A stretch of DNA of 64,000 nucleotides, from assembly GCA_932294295.1 (NCBI GenBank), contig OW028578.1, forward strand, positions 37,904,685-37,968,684, written 5' to 3'. A program made the translations under genes and the position numbers. Under the pieces are notes generated by a model. That model had not been told where the DNA came from, ran no database searches, and worked only from the letters and a program-made list of their open reading frames with translations. The DNA comes from Alitta virens. Its lineage: Eukaryota > Annelida > Polychaeta > Phyllodocida > Nereididae. Shown here piece by piece: positions 10,976 to 23,554 of this stretch; the stretch's first letter is position 1; the number at the start of each line of letters is the position of its first letter.

Positions 10976-11934
10976 CTGAGTAGCTGATGGCTTTTGTTTT
11001 GTCCTCCCACATACATCGAAGACACAATGCCCTTTGCTGTCATGTATGGTGGCCCTTTACAGTGTTCTTGGCCCTTTACAGTGTTCTTGGTCCTCTATAT
11101 CTGACAAGGCTTTCTGGTGGCTATTACTAAAGGATTTTAATAGTTTTGGTTTGATAATCAGTACACCCTCTACTGAGGTATCACACTGTGTGAGTCTCTT
11201 TGTTGTGATACTTATCCAAAGCAAACTGTATCATCGTCCAGTGGCAAGCCCTTTTGCTGCATAGATAACTATCTGGCTTTCTTTCATTGTGAGTGGATTA
11301 GACTAAATTATCAGCCAATCAGAGACAATGCAATTAAACCCTTTTGTTTCATAGATAACTATCTGGCCTAGTATTGTTGTGGATGGGTCAGACTAAATTA
11401 TCAGTCCCTAAGACCATAGCATATAAGTATTGTTTAATGATATCATCTAAATTGTGCTGGTTTTGCAAAAGGTATCGTCAGACCATAAAAGGCATTTACC
11501 TCCAGATCAGGCATTGCACCAAAACCATCTACGTTTACATAATAGCCTTTAAAGTTGTAATTTTTAAGATGTGATGGCTTTTTTTCGAATGCAGAGTAAG
11601 GTATACATCACTCTCAAGTTTGCTGGATGGATACTCAAACTTCTATGAATCACTATATACAAGTTGTAAATAAAGAGCCGCTTACCTTGCAAATTAAACA
11701 TAAAACCACCGGCACCAGGACATCATCCTCCTTCCAGCAAAACCTAAGCTAACAAACTGGGATTTCCATAGTAACCAGCTTTCATGATATGATTTCACGC
11801 AGAGATGTATCTGGATCAAACAGCTTGTTTGCTGCCCTTCACTTTCTCAATTGCTAAAATTAATCTGCTCTGCTTGCTCCCTGCTATTTCTTTCATTCTT
11901 TCTTTTTATCCCTCAGCGAATGAAGTTCGAAAAG
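10976..11934. other. Gene-free stretch
   Basis: A direct repeat with the words CCCTTTTG, ATAGATAACTATCTGGC and ACTAAATTATCAG occurs at about 11247-11320 and 11338-11403. Otherwise nothing recognised. Confidence 0.45.
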
Positions 11935-12532
11935 GGTTTTTGTTATCATCAATGTCTGTCCGACGGCGGGCGGGCAGGCGGGGGCGGGCATAACACTTTC
12001 ATTTCTGGAGCAGAACTCTGACACTAATGCACTTACCCTAACAATATTTTTAGTAATAGTCTATTTATGGCCTAGTGGTGCCTTGTGATAGTCACATTGA
12101 CATATTGTAAAGTTCTCCCACCCACTTTGTGTATTTTGCTTAGTCTCTATCGTGTAGCCATTTTACATGGAAGCATGTCATCTTAGTGGACAAAAGTAAG
12201 ACTAAATACGGGCCTTACTTTTTACAAAAATTAAGTAAGACTTTATCAGACTTTGTAATAACCCATGGGAACACTGTATTATTTCAGATGTAACAGAATA
12301 TAATGAACAATTGAAGATATTCAAGAGTTAAAAAAAATAGGACATCTTGGACTCTAATTAGCATCGTGTAACAGGCTATGTAGACCAAGTGGCAATTGTT
12401 TCAGTTCATTGCACACACTATATAAACACTCAAGAAATAATATTTTTCCAAATTTTGTGAAACATAGCCGAGATATGTCAGTGTAGCTATCACAAGGCAC
12501 CACTCGGCCGTATAGAATGTCACTCTATAAAA
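11935..12532 (+). mobile_element. Foldback element copy 1 (inverted-repeat family FB)
   Basis: The left part (11935-12108) carries the family landmarks TTTCTGGAGCAGAACTCTGA, AATGCACTTACCC and GGCCTAGTGGTGCCTTGTGATAG. The right part (12472-12530) carries the last of these inverted (CTATCACAAGGCACCACTCGG). The interior (12196-12470) has the block with GTAAGACTAAATA, GACTCTAATTAGCAT and AAGTGGCAATTG, which recurs at 17058-17340 and 22920-23130, and inverted at 17690-17900. Inverted ends without coding capacity suggest a non-autonomous DNA transposon; no target-site duplication was identified. Confidence 0.55.
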
Positions 12533-12850
12533 CAAATTGATATAAGGTTGTATAGTAATTGAAATTTGATCGACAAAAGTATTAGAAATACAGTATTTGG
12601 CTTCATTTGACAAATATTGAAATAGTCCTGCCATGGGAAGATGCCGCGCTAATGCAATGTCATGTTTATATTTTGACCCTTATGTTATTGTACTGTAGCT
12701 GGACAATGTGGCTGTTAACAGAATCAGACATACATCTGTAGCTGTGACTGTAGAACCGCAGCAAGAACTCCTTTTTCTCATTTTGTTTGCTGTGTAAGAT
12801 ATATTTATTATTTATCCATGCATATGTTAATTGCCTGTGTATTAATATAA
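12515..12850 (-). repeat. Secondary inverted repeat, right copy
   Basis: Opposite-strand copy of 10620-10900. It ends exactly at the inner edge of the right arm of the large inverted duplication, which suggests that both rearrangements share a breakpoint. Confidence 0.7.
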
Positions 12851-12852
12851 TA

Positions 12853-15800
12853 ATGTTGCCCTCTACTACCACCCTAACCCTGACTTTTTAGATTAAGTTA
12901 CCAGATGCCAGAACAGACATAACCATGATATGGGTAGGCTTTGTGTGCACTCCATAAGTCAATATTGCACACTTAAGGGGTGTTCTCACTGTCATGGATG
13001 GGAGTGCGTGCCGATGGAAATAATTTTTTACTCTTGCCTATTATTGTTCATATGTAGTTCAATGGGCGAGAAATGTACAAATACTTGTGCTCTTCTGTAA
13101 AATGGTGCCGGTGAGTGCCGATGGAAAAATATTTTTATTCATGCTATTCAGTAGAATGGTCCTGGTTCCATTAAATTATCCGTGACTATCCGTGGAGAGG
13201 TCAAGAATTTTTAAACATGTTTAAGAAAATGGCACACTTTCTACGAGCCAATTGTTTACCTTTTTGCGGGAATCAATCAGGAGTCAATCCGCGAGCATTC
13301 TAAAACCATACGTGGCAATTCACGGCCACTCGCAGGTACAGCTCGGGAAATGCTGAAGAAACGCTCTTCGCACTTCCATGGCCCACGCATCGTACTTTCA
13401 CCGACCGTCCGCCCTGGCACCATGCCCATCCATGGCCCTCTCCTCCTCACGTACGTTTGCCAAAATGTTTTTTTTTTTTTCCATGTTTGGCGATTCTACA
13501 CTGAATTTGCCTTAATCTTTTCTATGAATAATCACATTACAGTTAAAGCTGGATTGTCAAATGGTTTTTGTACCACTAAAAAGCTATCCAAATGCAGGAA
13601 AATGCTTCTAACTGTTGAATTAAAAATCCTACATTGTCTAGATTGAGCTAAGTTAATAAATATCAGATGCAATGAATAATTAGCTAAAATGTACATCGAC
13701 TTTGTTAATATTTAAAGTAATTATTCATTTGCAACGTAATAAAGAGCATCGCTGCTATGCAATTTCAGAGCAATTTTATAAATTAAGGTTGGAATTGTTT
13801 CAATTCATGCTACAGGTGAAACATCTACAAATTTTTGAACATATTAAATTTTGAATTTTGAAAATCTGACAAAAATTGAACTGAATAATAAAATGCATTA
13901 CGAACCGATGACGCTAACGATATTCATTTATGCCTCATTTTTATCTCATTGGCCATAGATGTACAGTGCAATGTAAACAAATCTGCAATTTTGATGGCAT
14001 TACAAATTAAATGCTAGGGGAATTTTATTAATCTTAAGGAGATATAGTTAACCTCGCAAGGCCCTGATGGGGTTTAATCTGTTCTTTTAGAAGCAATGAA
14101 ATGAATGTAACAGATTTTGGCCACTGTCATATGGTGTGACAATCCAGCTTTAACTGCCTTAGACATATTGCTAACAAGAAACTGTAAACAATTAAACCAG
14201 GCCTAATACCAAACCTTCTAAGCATAGTAACAGTCATCCTTCAATGTATCTTATATGGCCAGAAGATTTTGACAATCTTTTTGGAAAAAAAACCAAATAA
14301 ATTACCTCATGAAAAAGAAAAAGAAATGCACATAGAAGCATTATTCATCATTCTTATAATTTGTTGGTGCTTCTGGCTACTGTTGTCTCAAATTAATGAA
14401 ATTGACCAGTGCACTACTGTTTGCAAGTGGATGTACGGCATGACCAGTTTTGATTGAGTTAAGCGTCTGAGCCAAATGAATATGCTGAGCAGGGATATCA
14501 GGGAGTTATCAGGCAGTTGTCATTGTAAGTTGTCGTGGTCATGACCACAACAAAGTTGTCAACTGAATAAACGCCAATAAAGCATGTAGCCTGACCAGAT
14601 AACTAATTTTTTTATCGATCTCAGTTCATGCCCATTTAATTTTGAATTATTTATTAGTTATTCTTAAGGAAGTTCTCCTGTTAACTTGAAAATGGTTCTG
14701 CACATTGTCAATACTCAAATAGATAATGATATAAATACTTTACATTTATTTATTGACAGATGCAAGGATTATGAAAATATTAAATCGAGACAGACAGGGC
14801 ATCTTATTCATTAATGCCCAACAAGTCAGCAACAGCTCTCCCAAGTTAAGTGAGGATCTACCTGATCATGTACATTGTGCATTGTGGTGTGTGCTGAATG
14901 AGAAATGTTTTCAATTACAGCACATTCCTAATACAAGAGGCAGTCCTGAAGGAGTTTGCACAATCCATCTTGAATAAGTGACATAAAGAATGCTTTAACA
15001 CATGGCTTTTTTGTGCCTTCTACATGTCCATAAAACTCATTCATTTATGCCATAAAAGAAAATTGACAAAGAGTTATAGACAATAAACAGTGATAAAGTT
15101 TAATAATTGATTGAGTTGATGACATTTATATTCAACTAAATATGTGCATATACTTTATATCATGGCAATTCACCAACATATAGTTCCTTGATATTCAACC
15201 AAATGTGTGTATATGCTGCAATGATATAAAAGACAATTGTCAAGGAAACAAAGACAATAAATAGTAGTTAAGTTGATTAATTGGTTAAGTGAATTGATGA
15301 AAATATATAGATATATCGTCAACTAAATGCTTGCATATAATATGACATACATTGTATAAATTTAACAAAACATTTGACAAGCATTATTTATTTGATTTAT
15401 ACAGTCTTTTGTCAATTACCTTCCTATAGAAATTTTCCACAATTGTCAATGTAAAAAACTGATATAACCAAACTTATGAGAAACAATTAGCAAGGATGAA
15501 GTTTTTCATATAATTGGTACATTCACATTAAATTACTCTGCTGAAGTGCATGTTTTCATTTTTTTTAATTGTTTTTTTTTTAATATTAAACTGACTTATT
15601 CAAATAATTGCATCCCCTAGTTTTATTATTTATTGACATTATATTTTTGTTGGAGTATGACAAACAAATTATACTGAATGTTAACAAAACATAGGCTGCG
15701 CTGCAGTAAACCCTCAGTGAAAGCCCACATTCAAGCTTATGTCACACTTAGATCATAATAAACACGCAATCATCATCCACTTGAGTTATGCTATTCATAA

Positions 15801-16180
15801 AAATAGGTCTAGTAAGTGATGCTCCTCTCCTAAAGCTGCAAGCTGTGGTGGAAGTTGCCAGAATAAAAAGGTGAGTAATCAAGTAAATAACACAAGCATC
15901 ACAAAGATAATTTTCCATCCTAGGGAATTGCAATGTGAATCTGATATCCTGAGATAATTACAAAACAACAGAAAGCACACATAAATACTGAAACAGTGTT
16001 TCTAACAGCTCAAATATGCGTTTGAATATCTTTAATAATTACTGCAAATATCTATTTAATATATTGCTGTCACTATTTAGTACATAGTTTCCATGTGATC
16101 CATCAGTTTGGCTGGCTTTATATTTGCGTTTAGTTTTAAGCCATGGGTTTTTCAGTTGCACATGCCTTTTGTATATTTAT
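12853..16180 (-). repeat. Right arm of the large inverted duplication
   Basis: Opposite-strand match of 4525-7325. The match runs continuously to about 15690, is interrupted until 16065, resumes at the word ATTGCTGTCACTATTTAGTA and ends near 16180. The arms are separated by a 5.5 kb loop holding the LRR exon. Confidence 0.8.
14760..14977 (+). pseudogene. Orphan duplicate of the PAN-like exon
   Basis: This 218-base segment has the same length, acceptor site (TTTATTTATTGACAG, ending at 14759), phase and stop position as exon 2 of the LRR gene, on the opposite strand. It still reads open, with CALWCVLNEKCFQLQHI and GVCTIHL; the cysteines are kept. No LRR exon lies upstream on the plus strand within the duplicated arm, so no partner exon is visible. 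It may be an unused relic, or an exon recruited by another gene beyond the arm. The intact frame and cysteines argue for a fairly young copy or for selection. Listed as a pseudogene because no start or promoter is seen. Confidence 0.6.
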
Positions 16181-17620
16181 ACTTTTTCAAACCGCCATAT
16201 AAAAGACACTATTTACATGCTGATGACATAATAATGGAAAATCAGAAAAAAGGCTAAAATTGTTGTTAAATTGTGTTTCCGGAGTAGAACTCAAGCATTA
16301 ATGCACTTACCCCAACAACATTTTATATGTTTTTACTCTATTAAGCTTAGTTGTGCATTTTGATAGTCACACTGACATATCTCAGCTGTCTTTAAAAATA
16401 TTAAGAGAAAAAAAAAAAAAAAAAATCCAAATTTCTTTGCACACTACTGCACGTACGTGCATAAAAAACTTAAAAAACAATATGTCTAAAATAGTGTAGA
16501 GATATCTGTTTGTGGTTTCATGACCATTAATGACAAATAATTTTATATATTAAGGAAAATATGAAAAATTTGGTACTCTTTCAAACCCTCATATCAATGA
16601 CTCTATTATCCTTACATCAGAAACATTTTGCCAATGATATATATCTAGATTATTATACTTTTACTTTTAAGCTCTATGATCCTTACATCAGTAACATTTT
16701 GCCAATGACTTCCTTCATATTCCTCAGCATCCTATGCTTAGCAATGACAGCTGTAAATGTCTTACAATTTATGTGCCTACAATTATTAAATATTTGATCA
16801 TATTATTGCCATAAGATATTTGTAAGATATTATAATATCATAGGCACATGAAAAATAAGATCACTAATATAGTAATATGCACCAATTGTCCAAAAATCAA
16901 TCAGGAAATGGGCCATTAAGTAATAAAATAAACACAATTCTTGTGTATCAAAGAAAGTCAATAATTTATATTCATTCATAAATACCAAATTGTCTGAATG
17001 TTACAATGTGGATGTTAATATCCAAGTATATTTGCATCAAAATAAGACAATGTAAGACTTAGATGACAAAAGTAAGACTAAATATGGGCCTTACTTTTTA
17101 CCAAAAAAAAAGTAAGACTTTATCCGACTTTGTAATAACCCACGGGAACACTGTCTTATTTCATACATAACCGAATATAATGACAAAATGAATAAATTTA
17201 AGAGTTAAAAATAGGACATCTTAGACTCTAATTAGTATGTTGTGTAACAAGCTATGTAGGCCAAGTGGCAATTGTCTTGGTTCATCGCACACTATATATA
17301 ATTAATCAAGAAATAATTGTCCAAATTATGTAAAACATAAACAAGATATATGTCAGTGTGGCTATCACAAAGTACCACTAGGCCATATAGAGTGTTACTG
17401 TATACAATTTCAATAGGGTAAGTGCATTACTGTTAGAGTTCAGCTCGAAATGAAAGTGTGTATTAGAGTTCTGCTCTGGAAATGAAAGTGTAACGCCCGC
17501 CCTCCTGCCTGTCGGACAAAAACTTATTAATAATAACAATTTTAATGATGCCTGTGTGCTATGTGGGATTCTCTGAGGGTTTAGCTGCAGCGCAGCCTAT
17601 GTTTTATCTTGTAAACCACA
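15690..17620 (+). mobile_element. Foldback element copy 2 (family FB)
   Basis: The outer ends are inverted: ATAGGCTGCGCTGCAGTAAA at 15690 and its near-complement near 17585-17610. Inner landmarks are also inverted: GGAGTAGAACTCAAGC and AATGCACTTACCCC at 16275-16310 versus GGTAAGTGCATTACTG and TTCTGCTCTGGAAATG near 17415-17480, and the TGTGATAGCCACACTGACATAT-type block at both sides. The left end overlaps the interrupted part of the right duplication arm, so at least part inserted after the duplication. No transposase frame is visible. Confidence 0.5.
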
Positions 17621-17689
17621 TTTTCCCAGTAACAATCTGGTTCATCGACAGCATGGCTGTCAAAGAAGGGCCCTGCTGTTCTTTGTGAT

Positions 17690-17900
17690 AGCCACACTGA
17701 CATATATCTTGTTTATGTTTTACATAATTTGGACAATTATTTCTTGATTAATTATATAGTGTGTGCGATGAACCAAAACAATTGCCACTTGGCCTACATA
17801 GCTTGTTACACAACATACTAATTAGAGTCTAAGATGTCCTATTTTTAACTCTTAAATTTATTCATTTTGTCATTATATTCGGTTATGTTTGGGTTATTAC
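17690..17900 (-). mobile_element. Foldback family FB, partial inverted copy
   Basis: From TTGTGATAGCCACACTGACA to TTATATTCGGTTATG this is the opposite-strand copy of 17165-17375. Together they could form a long hairpin about 200 bp in the stem. Confidence 0.65.
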
Positions 17901-19715
17901 AAAGTATATAAATAATTATTGTCAAGTAAAGTCTTCGAAGTTCTGGGTTCTTACAGCCTTACAAGAATAAAATCAATCCCCTTGAACTGGAAAATATACA
18001 ATTTAATTCTGTTACAAATCTATGTCACATCAACATTCAGCCAATTTAGCAAATAATGTGATAGTAACCATTGTAGCGTTATATTTTGATCGACTGCACG
18101 TTTTTCTTTTATATTTTCTAAAATCTAAATTGTGATTATGATTGGTGTTGGATAATACTATAAATCGATGCTGCTATCTTCCTTGTTCCTTTCAAATTTC
18201 TTAACAAACTGTGATTTTTATTGTTGTTCTATATCTTAATTGCATCTATACTTTTTTCAGCTTTTGCTTTCACAATACGATGTAATGCGCCTGACAGTTT
18301 GTTAATTTTTTCTAAAACTTTCACAAAATATATCGTATTATACATACTTTTTTGTGACATAAAGGTCTTTTCTAACCTCTACATGCCATTAAGATGCATC
18401 CATTGTAGTTAGTGTTTTTTTTTCTTAAATAAAAGAGTGTCAAATGCATTTTTGTAAAATCAAATTGAATTGATTTGCTTTGTAGGAGACATTTCAAACA
18501 TATCAAAAAAAGATTTACAATAGAAGAGGGAGAAAAAAATAAGTAAAACTCAATTAAATCAAATATATCCAAAAGTCAACTTAAGGAACAAAACCTAGAG
18601 GAATATACCTAAAAGCAAAGTTAGTTAATAGTGCACACCATAAATTCGGTAAAGAAAGTCCAAGGGAGAAAAGAAGCGAGGGAAACATAAGAGAAAAAAA
18701 ACATTATAATAGAAGAGGGATAAAAAACTAAGTAAAAATGGAAAAATTAAGGACCAGATTTAAATATGAAATTTGGACTGTACTTTGGGGTTAAAATAAT
18801 TAAACACGAATTAAGTCAATGTAGTAGAAGTTTATTCTGGATCTCTGTGTGTACAGATGGGTCAAAATTACCATTTTCTAAGGTTATACTGTATTTATAC
18901 ACTAAACATTCTGTGTAAACATACTTAGTGTAGGGTTTTCTCAACGGCTGCCGTTTGCATGCTAATTGCTATTTAAAGGTAGCTTCCACAGGGTCTAAAT
19001 GACAGGATAATCACATAAAAGCCCCTTAAAGACACAAGTAAGTAACAGGTATCCATGGCAACATTCACTGCATAATTCGGAGTGAACACCTATAAAACTG
19101 AACTGCTGGCACATGAATGACTCAACTGGCTTTTTCAAAGCATCTCTGAACAGTTTGAGGACAATTTTCACTGTATATACACTGCCAGTCACAAAACAAT
19201 GACCGGACAATCCCACTTAGGAAAATAAATAAAATTACATATGCAAAAACTGATGAAATATTGATTGATGTATATTCATAATTAATAGAGTAGTTACGCC
19301 TCTTATTATTTACATATTATTAAGTTAAAGTTTTTCGCTTTTCAAGTGTCTTAAATTGGTATTCTTCTGTTTCTTTTTTATTAAATTTATCGTCAAATTT
19401 ATTATCATTATGCGTAAACATGTAAATGAGTGTATCTCTACCTTGGTCAATAGATTATATCAAGTTCTGTCACAAAAAGGTTCTGTATTGCATGCAAAAG
19501 GCCGACTAGGATAAACTATGCACACGAATCAGGGATATTTTGCTTACAGAAATTTGGACCGTTTGATGTATGGGCACAATTTCTAAATATTGAAAAAAAG
19601 AAAAGAATCAAAACCAGCAGTAAAAAATCAAAAGCTAAATTTTGATATTAGTGCATTTTGATTATAACATACAATAGTTACTTTCATTCGAGGGAAATGT
19701 ACAAATGTACAAAAG
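17901..19715. other. Gene-free stretch
   Basis: No supported gene. A short AGAAGAGGGA(G/T)AAAAAA motif with downstream AAGTAAAA occurs twice (about 18523 and 18711). Confidence 0.45.
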
Positions 19716-19994
19716 AGGGGTGAGGGTCTAGCTTAGTGGTACAAACTATAGTTGTGCGATGGGCTTCCAACCACTGGGCCCCAGGTTCGATTCCCAGTCG
19801 AGCCTAAGTTGTTTATTGTTTATTGCTGAAAAGTTCTCCTCCCTAAGGCAATTATAGCATTCTAATATTGTTCATGGCATTTTCTATCTTTTCAAGTTGG
19901 GTGGCTGTTTCATTCATCATCGCATTGCAATGTTCCCTGCCTGTCTTAATTAGCCCATCAAGTGCAGAAATACAGGACGTAAATCCCTAATACA
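19716..19994 (+). mobile_element. SINE-1 copy 1 (tRNA-Gly-like head), older
   Basis: The head has a divergent A box (TAGCTTAGTGG), the word GGGCTTCCAACCACTGGG and a B box GGTTCGATTCC. The body word CAGAAATACAGGACGTAAAT near the end matches the other SINE-1 copies. It contains extra bases between A box and anticodon region and within the body, and no target-site duplication is apparent, so it is older than the copies at 37162 and 54849. Confidence 0.8.
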
Positions 19995-20769
19995 ATCACT
20001 TACTTTTCAATACATATATATATATACAGCTTTTATTGACATTTTTTCATAAATAAAATATTTAACATAACGATGACAGATAATTTTATATAAATTTTAA
20101 TAAGGAAAATTTCCTTTCCAATATCATTTTCTCAAGCACCATTCACAACCTGAAATAACATCCCATTCTGTTCAGCGTTCTCGAGTCTGTTTACGGGATA
20201 ACATTTGATATTTGTTTGATGTTTATTGAAAAAAAGTACATAAAATCAAAAATGATGTAGAATAATAGAACACTTCACAAATTGCAGTTCAGAACTCTGG
20301 ATCATTTTATTCTTATTACACATATATGTTATATCGCTACTGAGGTGCCACCCATGATTTCAGAGGATTCCCTTCCAATCCATGTTTATAATGACTATTG
20401 TTAAAAACATTTATTCATGAATTATTGAAAGCACAGATTTATATTTATATAATTTACCTTAACATACTAATAAGTGCATGGCATGATATATAAAGACAAC
20501 CGTAAATGAATCCTGAGGGAGATGTTGGTCGACACAAAGGACAAAATTAGGAAGGGGTGAAAGAGGAATCCCAGAAGAACCATAGACATATAATGTGAAA
20601 GGGCAAAGAGGACCAAAAAGGAAGATAGGCAGGAAAGCAACAAATGATACTTTTCGAAAGCTGGAGCACCCAAGAGAAATATTAAATTTTGCTCAAAAAA
20701 AAAATTCTCATGGTTATTAGAAATTCCGTTCAAAATATCGATAAACCGTGACTCCTTTTAATCCTCACA
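19995..20769. other. Gene-free stretch
   Basis: No supported coding sequence; a short TA microsatellite lies near 20015-20027. Confidence 0.45.
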
Positions 20770-23370
20770 GAAGGAGGTTTCGAAAAGGGTTTTGGTTATC
20801 ATCAATGTCTGTCAGGCGGGCTGGCGTAACACTTTCGTTTTCCGGAGCAGAACTCTTACACAAATGCACTTACCCAAACATAATTTTGTACAGTAATACT
20901 TTATATGGCCTAGTGGTGCCTTTTGAATAGTCAGATTGACATATTATTTAAGCTATGTTTTACAAATAAAAAATAAAAAATAGAAATCCTTTTTCCATTT
21001 CTGGAGCAGAACTCTGACAATACTGGACCTACATGCTTAAAACTTTGTCAGGATATGTCTAAAATAGTGTAGTAGTGCCTTTTGGGGGTCTCATGGCCGT
21101 ATATACTATAGAATTTTCAACATAAGGGCTAGGTAGGGAAAATTCCTACTTTTTCAAACCTCCATGCAAAAGACACTATTTACCCTACATGAATGAAATT
21201 GTATCAATAACATTTGTAAATTATAGTATTTTCACTTTTCAAACTTCATTTTGATATTCATTTCATGCTGATTACATAATAATGGAAAATCAGAAAAAAA
21301 TGCTGAAAATTGTGTTTCCAGAAATTAATGCACTTTCCCTAACAACGTTCTAATGTTATTACTCTATATAGCTTAATTGTGCATTTTAAAAGTCACATCG
21401 ACATATCTCAGCGGTGTTTTAAAATATTTAGAGAAAAAATAAATAAATTAATAAACATTTCTGTTTCCAGAGCAGGACTCACACACTACTGCACCTACAT
21501 GCATACAAAACTGAATAAAAACATGTCTAAAATAGTGTAGAGATACCTTTTTTGTGTTTCATGATCATTAATGACAGATAATTTTATATAAATTTTAATA
21601 AGGAAAATATGAAAATCAACCCTCTTATTAATGACTTTATGTTCATTACATAAGTAAAATTTTGCCAACGATATATCTAGATTATAGTAATTTCACTTTA
21701 AGGCTTAATTTTGACATTTGTTTCATCCTTCTTTGTTCTTTTTTTTTAGATACTGGAAAATCTGGAAAACAAATGTTTCCTTCATATTCCTAAGCATCCC
21801 ATACAATGACAGCAATAAATGTTGTACAATTCATGTGCATACAATTATTAAATATTTGATCATAGTATTGCCATGCTCAACCAATTTAACAGTTTTTGTT
21901 TATAATTAGCAATTTCATAAATATTATATTATATAATACACTTGTAAAGTATTCGGTTATAAATACTAATTTAATGCCATAGATTTAATGCAAATTAACA
22001 ACCCAACAATTCACGAACTGTTGAAGGGACTATGGCAATTGATGATATATAATTCCTTCAGTTGCCAACTAAATGTAAACAGCAAGCAAAATATATTTTG
22101 ATTGATAAAGGGATTAAAATGGGTGTGTTGAGTAATAACAGAAAATATGGAAAAAATGCTTCAAGTTGCGTTGCTTCCTTCATATTTGTTAGCATCCCAT
22201 GCTTAGCAATGACAGCCATAAACATTGTACAATTCATGTTCATGCAATTATTTAATATTTGATCATAGTATTGACATGCTCAACCCATTCAACAGTTTTT
22301 GTTTATAATAAGCAATTTCATAAAAATTAGTTGCATAATGATCTAAATTACTTTCACTTGACTCCAATACTTATTGTTTTCTTCATATACACCTGTAAAG
22401 TGTTCGGTTATAAATAATAATCTACATGCCATAGATTTAATGCAAATCAGCAACACAACAACTCAGTAACTGTTGAAGGGAATAGCTAAATGTAAAAAGT
22501 AGGCATTAAAATGGGTGTGTTGAGTATCATATCATACAAAATAAACCTTTAAGATTTGTATTTATTTGTATTTAGACTTTATTTATTTGAATACAAGTAA
22601 ATACAAACCTTAAAGGTTCATTTTGCATGAAATTATACCCGACATCTTTATGTGGCATAACATTGTTGCTGAATTGCATGTATATTCCTTAGGATCATTG
22701 CCATATTCCATATATTACTATTTTGGACATATAAATGATAATCGCAGTTGTAGATTAGTTAGGGGAACATGCTATTGTGTTGATAATTCTAGCGAACTGA
22801 ATACTCCTTATTGTGCATAAAATCTTTGAAACAGAATGATTAAATGGCAGGAAAAGGATAGACAATACTTTTTATGCTCACTTGGCTTTACTCTGAACAG
22901 AATGGATTGCTGTTAATTAGTAAGATGTTTGTAAGACATTATAACCTACGGGAACATTGTATTATTTAACACTTAACGGAATATAATGAACAATGAAAAA
23001 ATTCAAGAGTTAAAAAAAAAGGACATCTTGGACTCTAATTAGCATTGTGTAACAGGCTATGAAGGCCAAGTGGCAATTGTTTTGGTTCATCGCACACTAT
23101 ATAATCACTCAAGAAATAATATTTTCAAAATTTTGTAAAACATATCCAATGCACCACTAGGCCATATAGAGTGTTACTGTATAAAATGTCAATAGGGTGA
23201 GTGGATTAGTGTTAGAGTTCAGCTCTAGAAACAAAAATGTGTGTTAGAGTTCAGCTCTGGAAATGGAAGTGTAACGCCCACCCTCCTGCCTGTTGGACGA
23301 ACAATTTTAATTATGCCTGTGTGCTATGTGGGAGTCGCTGAGGGTTCAGCTGCAGAGCAGCCTATATTTT
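20770..23370 (+). mobile_element. Foldback element copy 3 (family FB), composite
   Basis: The left end (20775-20950) starts TTCGAAAAGGGTTTTGGTTA as copy 1 does and carries GGAGCAGAACTCTTACAC and GGCCTAGTGGTGCC. The right end (23150-23370) carries the same landmarks inverted, down to CTGCAGAGCAGCCTATA. Between them lie further family fragments at about 21000-21110 and 21270-21440, and two copies of a block with CATCCCATGCTTAGCAATGACA and TTAAATATTTGATCATA (21779-21880, 22174-22290), also seen at 16709-16808. The element seems to have grown by nested insertion. No transposase frame is visible. Confidence 0.5.
22540..22632. repeat. Long hairpin, MITE-like
   Basis: The segment from CAAAATAAACCTTTAAG to its near-complement CCTTAAAGGTTCATTTTG is an imperfect palindrome of about 90 bp. 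The arms are rich in TTTGTATTTA and the loop is about 8-10 bp. Confidence 0.65.
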
Positions 23371-23438
23371 TACTGAAAATAAGCATGAATACAAAATCCA
23401 CTGAAACTAAATTTTCAAAAGTTTCTAATACTGTAATC

Positions 23439-23498
23439 AAATTTAGCATCTGTTGATAGGACAGTGCAAAATTTAGCATCTGTTGATAGGACAGTGCT
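23439..23498 (+). repeat. 30-bp tandem duplication in the LINE-A 5' region
   Basis: Two perfect adjacent copies of a 30-bp unit containing TTTAGCATCTGTTGATAGGA. They precede ORF1 by 56 bp and may be part of the LINE 5' untranslated region. Confidence 0.85.
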
Positions 23499-23554
23499 AA
23501 AACGCAGCTTTCATTCCTCTGAAGACCAATGCCAGGCAATAATTTCAGCAGATT

